A stretch of 64,000 nt of DNA from Pseudomonadota bacterium. Lineage in GTDB: Bacteria > Pseudomonadota > Gammaproteobacteria > Burkholderiales > Ferrovaceae. Every line of letters begins with the position of its first letter. Positions within the stretch are counted from its first letter, which is position 1. The notes beneath the pieces were generated by a model. It was not told where the DNA came from. It saw only the letters and a program-made list of their open reading frames with translations, and ran no database searches. Location of the stretch: positions 102,961-166,960 of the forward strand of contig JAJZFH010000049.1 of the NCBI GenBank assembly GCA_021805445.1, written 5' to 3'. Both the position numbers and the translations under genes were made by a program. Shown here in pieces: positions 50,195-58,826 of the stretch.

Positions 50195-51526
50195 TCATTC
50201 CTCCGGTAATCCATAAGCACGACGCAGCAACGTCAAAGGATGCGCCTGTGCCACCGCCTCACCCATACCCTGAACGATATGCCGGGTTGCGATGGGGCAA
50301 TCCGAAACCACCACATCCGGTTCGGCATCTTTCATACGACTGAATACCGGTTTGCCGATTTTCATGGAAGTCTCGAAAAACTCCACTTTGACCCCCCAGG
50401 TCCCATCATGACCAGAGCAGCGTTCCACGGTTGTCACCGTGGTTCCCGGAATCATCTGCAAGAGATCACGGGTACGCAACCCAATGTTCTGTACCCGCAG
50501 ATGGCACGGCACGTGGTAGGAGATTCGTCCCAGTGCTCGAGAGAAATCCGTCTTCCACAATCCTTCCCCATGACGGTCCATGAAATATTCAAAAGGATCG
50601 AAAAAGGCCCGAGCCACTCGCGCAACCGCTTCATCCTCAGGAAACAACAAGGGCAATTCCTGCTTGAACATCAGCACGCAGGAAGGAACCGGCGCCAGCA
50701 AAGCGTAACCGTCCTGCGCCAGCGCATCCAGTACGGGAATATTCTGATTCTTCAGCACTTCGACCCCGGCCAGATCGCCCAATTCGAGACGGGGCATGCC
50801 ACAACATTTTTCCTGCGTCACCCACCGGACAGGGATTTCATTGTGCTCAAGGATTTTCAGCAGGTCCAAACCAATGCCCGGTTCATTGAAATTGGCATAA
50901 CACGTGGCGAACAGCGCCACTTTTCCCGGCGTGTGCACGCCCGGACGAGGCGTAAAACTTTCGTTGGGTACGACCCGCCGACGTAACGGAGGAGAAGCGT
51001 AGACCGGCAAATGTCGGTCCCGATGAATCCCCAGGGTATGATGCATGATCGTGCGGGTGAAACCGGATTGGTTGACCGCATTCACCACGTCCACCACGAT
51101 GGGAATCGTCGCCAGTCTGCCCAGGGCATCCGTACTGGCCAACAGTTTATCGCGCCATCTGGTTTTACCTGCACGAAACTGAATGGCCTTGGCCCGCAAC
51201 ATGGTATGAGGAAAATCCAGGTTGAAGGGGTGAGGGGGCGTATAGGGACACTTGGTCATGTAGCACAGATCACAGAGATAACAGTGATCCACCACCTCCC
51301 ACATGACTTTGTTGGCAACCTCCTCAACCTTTCCCGAAGGCGTGGCGTCCACGGCATCGAACAATAATGGAAAAGCCTGACACAAGTTGAAACAACGGCG
51401 ACATCCCTGACAAATGTCAAAGATGCGGGTCATTTCCCCTTCAGCCTGCACCCTGTCCCAAAAGTCGGCGCTCTTCCAAGGCACCGGATGTCGAATGGGC
51501 GCTTCCAGATTACCTTCGCCAGTCAT
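50195..51526 (-). CDS. Fe-S protein with CCG (heterodisulfide-reductase/GlpC-like) domains
   Basis: A 443-residue redox protein. Two 4Fe-4S motifs occur near the N-terminus, CQGCRRCFNLCQAFP and CYLCDLCYMTKCPYTPP. Two CCG-type domains follow, one with EKCCGMPRLELGD and a second, variant one with ERCSGHDGTWG. This resembles GlpC and the HdrB/HdrD family but is not next to glpA/glpB, so glycerol-phosphate oxidation is unlikely. Its partners are rubrerythrin upstream and DUF3501 downstream; it may pass electrons to the diiron protein. AAGGAAG is the ribosome site. Confidence 0.88.
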   Translation of the reverse strand: MTGEGNLEAPIRHPVPWKSADFWDRVQAEGEMTRIFDICQGCRRCFNLCQAFPLLFDAVDATPSGKVEEVANKVMWEVVDHCYLCDLCYMTKCPYTPPHPFNLDFPHTMLRAKAIQFRAGKTRWRDKLLASTDALGRLATIPIVVDVVNAVNQSGFTRTIMHHTLGIHRDRHLPVYASPPLRRRVVPNESFTPRPGVHTPGKVALFATCYANFNEPGIGLDLLKILEHNEIPVRWVTQEKCCGMPRLELGDLAGVEVLKNQNIPVLDALAQDGYALLAPVPSCVLMFKQELPLLFPEDEAVARVARAFFDPFEYFMDRHGEGLWKTDFSRALGRISYHVPCHLRVQNIGLRTRDLLQMIPGTTVTTVERCSGHDGTWGVKVEFFETSMKIGKPVFSRMKDAEPDVVVSDCPIATRHIVQGMGEAVAQAHPLTLLRRAYGLPEE

Positions 51527-51542
51527 GAATCTTCCTTGTCGA

Positions 51543-51962
51543 TCAGTCCACCAGAGTGTTCAAGGCCTGACTGAAACGATTGGCATGGGAGCGTTCCGCC
51601 TTGGCCAGCGTTTCAAACCAGTCGGCAATTTCGTCAAAGCCTTCCTCTCTGGCCACTTTGGCCATGCCAGGGTACATGTCTGTATACTCGTGGGTTTCCC
51701 CTTCGATGGCCGCTTTCAGATTCTGGCGACTGGACCCGATGGGTAGTCCGGTGGCAGGATCCCCCACCGCTTCCATGTACTCCAGATGACCATGGGCATG
51801 CCCTGTCTCACCCTCGGCCGTGGAACGAAAAACGGCAGCCACATCATTTTGCCCTTCGATATCGGCCTTGGCTGCAAAATACAGATAACGTCGGTTGGCC
51901 TGGGACTCTCCGGAAAAAGCCGATTTCAGATTTTCATGGGTTTGGGTGCCTGCCAGTTTCAT
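51543..51962 (-). CDS. Short rubrerythrin (erythrin-type, no rubredoxin domain)
   Basis: A 139-residue ferritin-like diiron protein. Metal ligands are visible in [43 protein letters not shown] and [10 protein letters not shown]. The C-terminal rubredoxin-like CxxC domain of classical rubrerythrin is missing, as in sulerythrin-type proteins, so it needs an external electron donor, possibly the Fe-S protein encoded next. Rubrerythrins reduce hydrogen peroxide. AAAGGAG precedes the ATG at 51962. It has its own strong promoter and an operator-like repeat. Confidence 0.95.
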   Translation of the reverse strand: MKLAGTQTHENLKSAFSGESQANRRYLYFAAKADIEGQNDVAAVFRSTAEGETGHAHGHLEYMEAVGDPATGLPIGSSRQNLKAAIEGETHEYTDMYPGMAKVAREEGFDEIADWFETLAKAERSHANRFSQALNTLVD

Positions 51963-51984
51963 GGTCTTGCTCCTTTGGTGAGAA

Positions 51985-52001
51985 ATTAGAATTAATCTAA
52001 A
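51985..52001 (-). promoter_or_regulatory. PerR/Irr-like inverted repeat downstream of the rubrerythrin promoter
   Basis: On the minus strand TTAGATT-A-ATTCTAA (52000-51986) is a 7-1-7 inverted repeat with one mismatch between half-sites, flanked by T and T. It resembles PerR boxes (TTATAATnATTATAA) and the Irr ICE motif (TTTAGAAnnnTTCTAAA). It lies about 3-20 bases after the predicted start, ideal for repression. Confidence 0.55.
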
Positions 52002-52010
52002 CCTGGGAAA

Positions 52011-52039
52011 ACTATAGGGCAGTACGGAACGCTTGTCAA
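52011..52039 (-). promoter_or_regulatory. Sigma-70 promoter of the rubrerythrin operon
   Basis: Consensus TTGACA (52039-52034), 17-base spacer, TATAGT (52016-52011) on the minus strand. This is among the best promoter matches in the window. The -35 overlaps the rppH stop codon, so the operon can be controlled independently of que-rppH. Confidence 0.8.
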
Positions 52040-52521
52040 TCCTTTCGAGCCAACTCGAGAAACGAAGCCAGTTCCTCGAGAGCGGCCTGATACACCGCAC
52101 GCTTGAATTCCACCACGCTTTCCATGGGGATCCAATAGGTATTCCAGCGCCAATCATCGAATTCCGGTTGCTCCGAGGTTGACAGGGAAACGTCCGAATC
52201 ACTGCCCACCATGCGCAAAAGAAACCAGATTTGTTTCTGGCCCCGGTAATGGTTCCGCCAGTCTCGCCGCAGCCATTGGGAGGGAACGTCATAACGCAAC
52301 CAGTCGCGGGTACGCCCCAGAATACGGACATGCTGGGACAACAACCCCGTTTCCTCCGCCAACTCGCGGTACATGGCCTGTTCGGGGGTCTCCCCCGCCT
52401 GAATCCCGCCCTGAGGAAATTGCCAGGCTTGCTGACGTACCCGTTTTGCCCAGAAAACTTCATTGTATTCATTACATAGAATAATCCCGACATTGGGTCG
52501 GTAACCTTCCCGATCGATCAT
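52036..52521 (-). CDS. rppH: RNA pyrophosphohydrolase RppH
   Basis: A 161-residue Nudix enzyme that removes pyrophosphate from 5' ends of mRNA and starts decay. It begins [17 protein letters not shown], the near-universal RppH start; the Nudix box is [20 protein letters not shown] followed by TGL. It lies 37 bases after queE on the same strand. The downstream rubrerythrin promoter begins in its stop codon. Confidence 0.97.
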   Translation of the reverse strand: MIDREGYRPNVGIILCNEYNEVFWAKRVRQQAWQFPQGGIQAGETPEQAMYRELAEETGLLSQHVRILGRTRDWLRYDVPSQWLRRDWRNHYRGQKQIWFLLRMVGSDSDVSLSTSEQPEFDDWRWNTYWIPMESVVEFKRAVYQAALEELASFLELARKD

Positions 52522-52558
52522 GCATCCCCCAACTGGAAAATCTCAAAGTGCTATTCTA

Positions 52559-53206
52559 TCAGGGGATGCCCAACCATTTATGGGTCTGCAGGGAAAGTTG
52601 CCAGCGCGGATGGGCTCGACAATAAGACAACGCGGCCTGCTCATGGCGCCGATCCCCACCTTCATCCAGGGGTTGCAGCAGAAAATGACGGAAATTCAAC
52701 GCCACGAACCGTTCCGGTGGACAATCTGCCTGCGGGTACACCAACTTCAATTCATCCCCCGTATGCACTTGCAAAGGTTCCACGCCCTTGGGACTGACGC
52801 AGATCCAGTCGATTCCTGAAGGCGGGAGCACCGTCCCGTTGGTTTCCACGGCCACCCCAAATCCCCGTTCATGCAATGCACCAATCAAATCTTCATCCAC
52901 CTGCAACAGGGGTTCCCCCCCCGTCAGTACTACCCAGCGCCGCATTCTGTCCTCCACGACCACCCTGTCCTCCCAACAGCGTTCGATCGCACTGGCCAAG
53001 GTATGTGCAGAATCGAACTTCCCTCCGCCCTCGCCCTCCGTCCCCAAAAAATCCGTATCACAAAACCTGCAGCGTGCCTGTGCACGATCCTCTGTTCGAC
53101 CACTCCACAAATTACAACCGGCAAAACGACAAAAAACAGCCACGCGTCCCGCATGGCAACCTTCCCCCTGAAGGGTCAGGAATATCTCTTTGACGCTGTA
53201 GGTCAT
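52559..53206 (-). CDS. queE: 7-carboxy-7-deazaguanine synthase QueE (radical SAM)
   Basis: A 215-residue radical SAM enzyme converting 6-carboxytetrahydropterin to 7-carboxy-7-deazaguanine. The cluster cysteines are C31, C46 and C49, giving the CX14CX2C spacing reported for the Burkholderia-type QueE rather than CX3CX2C. TLQGEG, FCDTDF, LTGGEPLLQ and VETNGT are further family motifs, and the product end has VSPKG. It follows the queD-like gene by three bases. All ligand residues are intact. Confidence 0.97.
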   Translation of the reverse strand: MTYSVKEIFLTLQGEGCHAGRVAVFCRFAGCNLWSGRTEDRAQARCRFCDTDFLGTEGEGGGKFDSAHTLASAIERCWEDRVVVEDRMRRWVVLTGGEPLLQVDEDLIGALHERGFGVAVETNGTVLPPSGIDWICVSPKGVEPLQVHTGDELKLVYPQADCPPERFVALNFRHFLLQPLDEGGDRRHEQAALSYCRAHPRWQLSLQTHKWLGIP

Positions 53207-53209
53207 GAT

Positions 53210-54232
53210 CTACCGAACGGGACCGGTGAGGGGCAAGGTCCAGACCTTTCCTGAACTGGGGGTGTCGTACAGATCCAGCCGATCCAGAGCGGGCAGCAGG
53301 GAACGGGTGCGCGCCAGGACCCAGTCGAGCAGAGCCAGGGTGGTTCCCGCCGGAACCTTGTCATGCAGCGGTTGGTGATCCAATTCACGGTACACGGGGT
53401 CAAACAGGCGTTTGACTTCTCCAAAATCCTGAGTCCAGCCCATCATTTCGTCCAGAGGGGCAGAAAGTCCCAGGCGCAAGCGATAGGTATGCCCCCACAG
53501 CACCCCCTCAGGAGAGCGCAGGGCACTGTCGAAGCTTTGTTCCTTCCAGATGCGATAACGGGTACCATCAAAAGAACTGCCGCTGGAAGCGGTTTCATAC
53601 ACGGTGACTTGAGACAATGCCTGTCCCTGTGCCTGCAAGCGAAACCAGATCCAACTGGCCAAAATTTCCGAAGTCGGAATATCCAGGCCGCTCAGTTCGT
53701 TCAGACAACGCCCGTGCAAACGGGCATGCAACCTCTCCCATCGGGTTTTCAACTGCGCGGCCTGACCTTCCCAGGGGAAAAACAACACAACCTCGAATCC
53801 ATGTCCATGCAGACGGCCACATTTATGTCCGGCGGGCACATTGGGAAGAAAATGCGCCGACTCGAAACGATCACGCATCCATCCATGCAATCGCCCCGTC
53901 GTATCACGCACCACCCCTTGCCGGGGACCCGAGGCCAAACATCCGTGACTGCCCGGAGCCAAATCCAGACGATCTTCGATCCAATGCCATATCTCTGCAT
54001 CATGCCGTTGGGAGAACAGCACATCGAGGTCCTGATAATCCAATTGCTCCACCACGTTGCTCAGCAGATCCCCCAATCGCCCACTGCTGCCCTCCTCATG
54101 CAGCGGATCGCATACTTCCACCCGGAAACTGTGGCCATGACGACGTTGCAAACGCGGATCCGTCACTCCGATCACCTGTCGGGAAGCCTCGAAGCCACGA
54201 GCCTGCCAGTCATGATGCGCCCCTGCTTTCAT
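53210..54232 (-). CDS. QueD-like protein with three tandem 6-pyruvoyl-tetrahydropterin-synthase (T-fold) repeats
   Basis: At 340 residues it is nearly three times the length of E. coli QueD (about 120). Repeat 1 (about 1-110) has FEASR and RRHGHSF (H32, H34) but no first His and no Cys. Repeat 2 (about 115-225) has [18 protein letters not shown] (H127, C138, H142, H144) and [11 protein letters not shown] (E213) but lacks the LDH motif. Repeat 3 (about 228-340) has WGHTYRL and [12 protein letters not shown] then LDHQPLH (D285, H286) but lost the Cys and first His. Together the repeats supply one full set of catalytic residues. It lies between queC and queE, so 6-carboxytetrahydropterin synthase is the expected role. 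Confidence 0.85.
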   Translation of the reverse strand: MKAGAHHDWQARGFEASRQVIGVTDPRLQRRHGHSFRVEVCDPLHEEGSSGRLGDLLSNVVEQLDYQDLDVLFSQRHDAEIWHWIEDRLDLAPGSHGCLASGPRQGVVRDTTGRLHGWMRDRFESAHFLPNVPAGHKCGRLHGHGFEVVLFFPWEGQAAQLKTRWERLHARLHGRCLNELSGLDIPTSEILASWIWFRLQAQGQALSQVTVYETASSGSSFDGTRYRIWKEQSFDSALRSPEGVLWGHTYRLRLGLSAPLDEMMGWTQDFGEVKRLFDPVYRELDHQPLHDKVPAGTTLALLDWVLARTRSLLPALDRLDLYDTPSSGKVWTLPLTGPVR

Positions 54233-54930
54233 GCCGTGGTACCCGCGTAGCGCACCCCCAAAGGATCCGGCACACCCACCTGGGCAAATCCGCGGGCCCG
54301 CAACAGACAGGCATCACAATGTCCGCAAGGTCGTCCCTCAGACCCCGGATCATAACAACTGGTGGTCAGGCCATAATCCACACCCAAGGCCAATCCCCGC
54401 CGAATGATGTCCGCCTTGGTCAGATTCAGAAGCGGCGCATGGAGAGTCAGGGGTGCGCCCTCAACCGCCCGACGAGTCGCCAGATTGGCCATCCGTTCAA
54501 AGGCGTTCAGATATTCCGGACGACAGTCCGGATAACCGCTGTAGTCCAGGGCATTGACCCCGATGAACAGGTCCGACACCCCAAGCACCTCTGCCCACGC
54601 CAGCGCAAAAGACAGAAAAATGGTATTCCGGGCAGGCACATAGGTCACCGGAATGGTCTGCGCCTGATCGAGGTCGCGATCCTTGGGAACCTCCTGTGTG
54701 GTCGTCAGGGCCGATCCCCCAATCGCGCGCAGATCGATATTGACCACAGAATGGTCAATCACGCCGGGTTGAAGGGCAAGACGCCGAGCGCAGTCCAATT
54801 CATGAGCGTGGCGTTGGCCATAGGCAAAACTCATGGCGTACACGCCAAAGCCCTGTTGGTGCGCCATCGCCAGTACCGTGGCCGAATCCAGACCCCCGCT
54901 CAGCAGGATGACGGCGTTTCGCCCTGCCAT
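54229..54930 (-). CDS. queC: 7-cyano-7-deazaguanine synthase QueC
   Basis: A 233-residue ATP-dependent enzyme converting 7-carboxy-7-deazaguanine to preQ0. The PP-loop is [32 protein letters not shown] and [18 protein letters not shown] are conserved; and the C-terminal zinc motif is [20 protein letters not shown] with four cysteines. The ATG at 54930 shares one base with the TGA of the upstream GGDEF gene. queF, which acts next, is 50 kb away. Confidence 0.98.
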   Translation of the reverse strand: MAGRNAVILLSGGLDSATVLAMAHQQGFGVYAMSFAYGQRHAHELDCARRLALQPGVIDHSVVNIDLRAIGGSALTTTQEVPKDRDLDQAQTIPVTYVPARNTIFLSFALAWAEVLGVSDLFIGVNALDYSGYPDCRPEYLNAFERMANLATRRAVEGAPLTLHAPLLNLTKADIIRRGLALGVDYGLTTSCYDPGSEGRPCGHCDACLLRARGFAQVGVPDPLGVRYAGTTA

Positions 54931-56165
54931 CAGGCGAGTTCCCGAATCACTTCGGCGAGGCAAGTCTTTCCTTTGCCCGAACGTTTGGCTTGATACATGG
55001 CCCGATCTGCCGCCAGCAACAATTCATCGGGGCTCATCCCATGTAACGGAAATAGCGCCACCCCCACGCTGGCGCCCAGACGACAGGTCTGTTGATTCAG
55101 AAGCATGGGTTGCGAAATCGCCTCGATCAACCGGGCACCCAACCTCAAGGACTCCTCCACGGCCGAGGCTGCCGTGGAGAGAACCACAAATTCATCGCCC
55201 CCGAGACGAGCCACAAATCCCGTTTTCCCCACCACTACCCGCAAGCGTTCGGCCACGATCACCAAGGCCTGATCTCCCGCCTCATGATGCAGAGTGTCGT
55301 TGATCGGTTTGAAACCATCCAGATCCAGAAAAAACAGGCTGTAAGTCCGGGTCTGCCCATGCAGACGCCCGTGGATATCATGAAAATGAGGGCGGTTGGG
55401 CAAACCGGTCAGGGAATCGTGCAGTGCCAGAAAGTCGATGCGCTGGCGTGCCGCTTCTTCCTCGGAGACATCCCGCACCATCCCGATGATCAAACTGCCT
55501 TGCTGACGCTTCACTTCCGTCAAAGCCAGCCTCATGGGAAAAACCTCTCCTGACACCCGCAAACCCAGGACCCGTTCGTCCTGCACACCCTGTGCCGTGG
55601 ATATCCCTCCCCATTGGGGGGGTACGCCGCCCCCTCTTTCCGAGATCAGGCGAGTCACCTTTTCCCCCACCATATGGGTCGCGGGGTAGCCGAAAATCTT
55701 TTCTGCCGACTTATTATAACTTTGCACCATACCCGCCTCATCGGTGGTGATGATGGCCTCGAACGCGTTGTCCAGAATGGCATAAAGACTGTCCTGCAAC
55801 GTGGCAATGCGTTGCATGGAACGCATGCGTGCCTCCAATACTTCGAACACCACGGGTTTGATGAGATAATCGTCAGCCCCGGCATCCAGAGTAGACACGA
55901 TTTCCTCCTTGGACGACAAGGAAGTCATGATCATGACGGGAACCCAGCGTGTCCCCGTCATGGCCTTGATCCGTCGGGTTGCTTCCACCCCATCCATTTC
56001 CGGCATGATCACATCCATCAGTACCACATCGGGCACCCGCGCCTGATAAGCCTCGACGGCCAAGCGACCGTTCTGGACATAGGTCACTTCGTGACCCTGC
56101 TGTTCCATGAACCGCTGAATCGGTAGCGAAGTCGCGCGCGAATCATCGACGAGGAGAACGTGCAT
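54930..56165 (-). CDS. Response regulator with PAS and GGDEF domains (diguanylate cyclase)
   Basis: A 411-residue signalling protein. Residues 1-118 form a receiver domain with acidic pair D7-D8, phospho-acceptor D51 ([11 protein letters not shown]), T81 and K103. Residues about 122-235 form a PAS domain ([21 protein letters not shown]). Residues about 240-411 form a GGDEF domain with intact GGDEF at 322-326, so c-di-GMP synthesis is likely. The usual RxxD inhibitory site before GGDEF appears degenerate (GKTG). No histidine kinase is adjacent. The stop codon overlaps the queC start by one base. Confidence 0.92.
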   Translation of the reverse strand: MHVLLVDDSRATSLPIQRFMEQQGHEVTYVQNGRLAVEAYQARVPDVVLMDVIMPEMDGVEATRRIKAMTGTRWVPVMIMTSLSSKEEIVSTLDAGADDYLIKPVVFEVLEARMRSMQRIATLQDSLYAILDNAFEAIITTDEAGMVQSYNKSAEKIFGYPATHMVGEKVTRLISERGGGVPPQWGGISTAQGVQDERVLGLRVSGEVFPMRLALTEVKRQQGSLIIGMVRDVSEEEAARQRIDFLALHDSLTGLPNRPHFHDIHGRLHGQTRTYSLFFLDLDGFKPINDTLHHEAGDQALVIVAERLRVVVGKTGFVARLGGDEFVVLSTAASAVEESLRLGARLIEAISQPMLLNQQTCRLGASVGVALFPLHGMSPDELLLAADRAMYQAKRSGKGKTCLAEVIRELA

Positions 56166-56263
56166 GCTGGTTCACTCCTGAGTGCATACCATTGTGAAGT
56201 GGCACATATTGTAAAACATTCCTCGATGGCTCAACCAATTTTCGAGTGGTCCTTGCCGCCCAC

Positions 56264-57595
56264 CTATCCGGTACGTGCGGCCTCGACCACGGTCCGATCG
56301 AGCAATTCCAGACATCGATCCAGGGTTTGCGCCATACGATCGTCGGTAAGCGTTTCCAACCAGGGGATCAGGAGACGCGCCCCCAGACAGAGACGCAAAG
56401 CCCAGCGCTCATGTCCTTGTCCATCACCCAGCCGGACCGGTTGCCCCCAACGTCCCCGCACGCCGGATCCGGCCTGGGGCAAACGCCGATAAAGCGCCTC
56501 CAGGGCTTCCCGTTCCAAAGGCTCCCCTGCGGGTCCGCGTACTTCAAAGGGAAAAATGGTGGGGTGCCCGTCCCACAACTCCGGATCACTGCCCCGCTCC
56601 AGTCCTGGCATGGATTCCAGGGTCACGGCGGGCCAACGTCCAACCTGCTGTTCCAGTGCCGCCTGAAAGCGTGCCAGATCTCTGCCCAAGCGCTCTTTGG
56701 GAACGACAGACCAGCGTTTCATTTCAGTCAGAGCCGCGACCCAGCGCAACAGGGCGCCCACCCCCAATGCCTGTTCATTCTTTCCGAAGTCCTTGTAAAA
56801 GGCATGGGAATACAACAATGCCCCCGAAAAAGGGGGACCTCCGACAAATTTTGATCCCGTAATGGCCACCGGCCAACCCAAATCCAGATACTCCTTCACC
56901 CTCGACCAGGCAACGCGTAACTGACAAGCATCCACCAATACATGAAGTTGCTCCGGATAACGGGAGACCATCTCCCGTGTGCCCTCCACGCCCGGAACCA
57001 CCTGCCCCGTCTTGGTTCCATCCGTCAGTACCAGCACTACCTGTCTGCCTGACTTCAACCAATGAACCACCTGTCCCCAGCACAACCCATCCCGCAACGC
57101 TGCAGGAATCAGTTCCCCGCTCTCCGTACGCACCGGCAAGGATATGACCTCTGCCGCCGTGCAACCCAAGGCATCCCGGAGCACTTCAGGGACCCGACTC
57201 CCAGTCTCGTTGCCCTGACACAGGACCAGAACGGGCGTTTTCATCTGCCCCAGCAAATGCCGCCCCCCCTCGCCCAATGCCCTGCTTCCCGACGAATACA
57301 GGTTCACCCCATAATGAACCGCATCGAGCCCCATGACCTGTAACAATTCCCCGGCCAGGATTTCCTGGATCTGGCGCTGATCCGGGTTCTCTGCCACCGT
57401 GGGCCACCATTGTCGCAAAACCTGAAAACTTCTCTGCGACGGGGCGGAAGCCGTGGCTGAACCCCACTCTCCTACCTCGTCCTGAGGAAAAGGCGGTACC
57501 CCGTAAGCATTGACGCCGGTCCGGGGGTCGAGGTGCAGACGCGGATCGGCATCTTCTGCCAACAAACACGCAATGCGCCGGTCAGTTGCCCACAT
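56264..57595 (-). CDS. PLP-dependent fold-type I enzyme, aminotransferase class V-like, unknown substrate
   Basis: A 443-residue protein with a fold-type I PLP enzyme pattern: VLVDACQLR puts the PLP-nitrogen Asp at residue 222 and AITGSKFVGGPPFSGAL puts the Schiff-base Lys at 249. NLYSSGSRAL near residue 98 may be the phosphate loop. It resembles the aminotransferase class V/cysteine-desulfurase superfamily, but no specific family could be recognised. The ATG at 57595 overlaps the end of the ATP-grasp-like gene by 14 bases, so the two are coupled; the frame open to 57757 lies within that gene and is rejected. It is last in the four-gene set. Confidence 0.65.
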   Translation of the reverse strand: MWATDRRIACLLAEDADPRLHLDPRTGVNAYGVPPFPQDEVGEWGSATASAPSQRSFQVLRQWWPTVAENPDQRQIQEILAGELLQVMGLDAVHYGVNLYSSGSRALGEGGRHLLGQMKTPVLVLCQGNETGSRVPEVLRDALGCTAAEVISLPVRTESGELIPAALRDGLCWGQVVHWLKSGRQVVLVLTDGTKTGQVVPGVEGTREMVSRYPEQLHVLVDACQLRVAWSRVKEYLDLGWPVAITGSKFVGGPPFSGALLYSHAFYKDFGKNEQALGVGALLRWVAALTEMKRWSVVPKERLGRDLARFQAALEQQVGRWPAVTLESMPGLERGSDPELWDGHPTIFPFEVRGPAGEPLEREALEALYRRLPQAGSGVRGRWGQPVRLGDGQGHERWALRLCLGARLLIPWLETLTDDRMAQTLDRCLELLDRTVVEAARTG

Positions 57596-58826
57596 CTTTC
57601 TCAAACCGGAGAATGTCCGGCAGGCCTGGGGCAGTATGGCGAGCATCCTCGAGCATCTGGCGAAAAGCCCGAAATACTTTCTGTATGGCGGGTCGCTTGT
57701 AGGGAAAGAGTTCCACGGGATCCATGCCATGGACCACGGCACTGCTGTCCGCTTCAAAAATCAACAATCGTCCATCCTGCAATTCGGCACAATCCAGTAC
57801 CACATAGTCCAAACCCAGTGCACGCTGCACGAGGGCCAATGAGTCAGCCTGACGTCGGGCAAAGCCGGAGTCAAAGTGTTCCATGAAGTGGGCTTCTTCT
57901 GACCTTTTTTGCTCTGAACCCTCCATCCCTCCATTCAGGTAATGAACCATCCAATGGTCAGAAATGGCCATATGACCGGCAAAAGGGACTCCCTTCACCA
58001 AAGCGATTCGGTATTTCCGGAATAAACCATCAGAACTGCGGTAATCCACGAAAGGAGAAACAAAAAATGCTTGCTCTCCATTCTGTGCCAAGTAGTCCCG
58101 CCAGCCTTCCCTTTCTTCGATCTTCATGAGCCCTGTACCTGCATGGGAATCGATGGGACGGACGATCACCGGATAGGCCTCCCCCCTTTCCCGACCAAAG
58201 GCATGCGCTTCCTGTGCCCATACTTCCAGTATCTGTCTCTCGACTCGCTGAGCCATGGGCGCCACAACCCCCGGAATCCCCGCCAGGGTCAAAGCCACCC
58301 CATCCCGTGTCAGTCCGGCGATCCGCGCCGGATGATTGAGCACGGGTCGAGGCCAATGAACCAAGGCCTGTCCCAGAGCACGGAGCAAGGGAAGCGTTTG
58401 TTCGGCTTCTCCCACTGCCACCATGGCCACATCGTGCTCCGGTATCTGCGAAGGGAAAAGCAGTTCGGGAGAAATGAATAACTGATGCAACTCGATGTCC
58501 GAATCCTCCACCAGAAATTCCAGTGGCGTATTGGCATTCAACTCTCCGGGAACCATCAGAGCCAACAAACGCAGGGCAGGGGTCCGGGTTGCGGGTAATA
58601 CATAGGTCTGTCGTTGGCGCAACGCTTGCATCTGCAGATCTCGCGCCATTTCGTGAAATCCCCGCAGATGCAAAAGGATGGCCAGATCCAGCAACACCTC
58701 CGCCCCCCCTTCATGGGGCGGGCGAGAAGCACGTTGAATCAGTTCCTGTCCCAGTTCCGTCAGATCTTCCCCGTGGTAAGTGCGCGTCATCAACCGTGCC
58801 AAACCATGATACGTGACTGAATTCAT
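57582..58826 (-). CDS. ATP-grasp-like protein with N-terminal helical-repeat region, unknown function
   Basis: A 414-residue protein. Residues 1-80 are helical and TPR-like (LLDLAILLHLRGFHEMARDL). From about residue 160 it looks like an ATP-grasp ligase: PVIVRPIDSHAGTGLMKIE (219-237), FFVSPFVDYRSSDGLFRKYRI (254-274, abbreviated), and metal/ATP residues in DYVVLDCAELQDGRLLIFEAD (340-360, abbreviated). The usual EVNxxP motif is replaced by EADSS. It is flanked by two PLP enzymes and overlaps both, suggesting peptide- or amide-bond formation with an amine made by the decarboxylase. That role is inference. Confidence 0.65.
   Translation of the reverse strand: MNSVTYHGLARLMTRTYHGEDLTELGQELIQRASRPPHEGGAEVLLDLAILLHLRGFHEMARDLQMQALRQRQTYVLPATRTPALRLLALMVPGELNANTPLEFLVEDSDIELHQLFISPELLFPSQIPEHDVAMVAVGEAEQTLPLLRALGQALVHWPRPVLNHPARIAGLTRDGVALTLAGIPGVVAPMAQRVERQILEVWAQEAHAFGRERGEAYPVIVRPIDSHAGTGLMKIEEREGWRDYLAQNGEQAFFVSPFVDYRSSDGLFRKYRIALVKGVPFAGHMAISDHWMVHYLNGGMEGSEQKRSEEAHFMEHFDSGFARRQADSLALVQRALGLDYVVLDCAELQDGRLLIFEADSSAVVHGMDPVELFPYKRPAIQKVFRAFRQMLEDARHTAPGLPDILRFEKDVGN

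Noticed and set aside
53617..54993. Plus-strand open frame of about 458 codons opposite queC and the queD-like gene
   Set aside because: Antisense to two recognised que genes; no family resemblance.
54931..56263. preQ1 riboswitch upstream of queC
   Set aside because: queC starts within the stop of the upstream GGDEF gene, leaving no leader for a riboswitch; no preQ1 aptamer pattern was seen before the GGDEF gene either.
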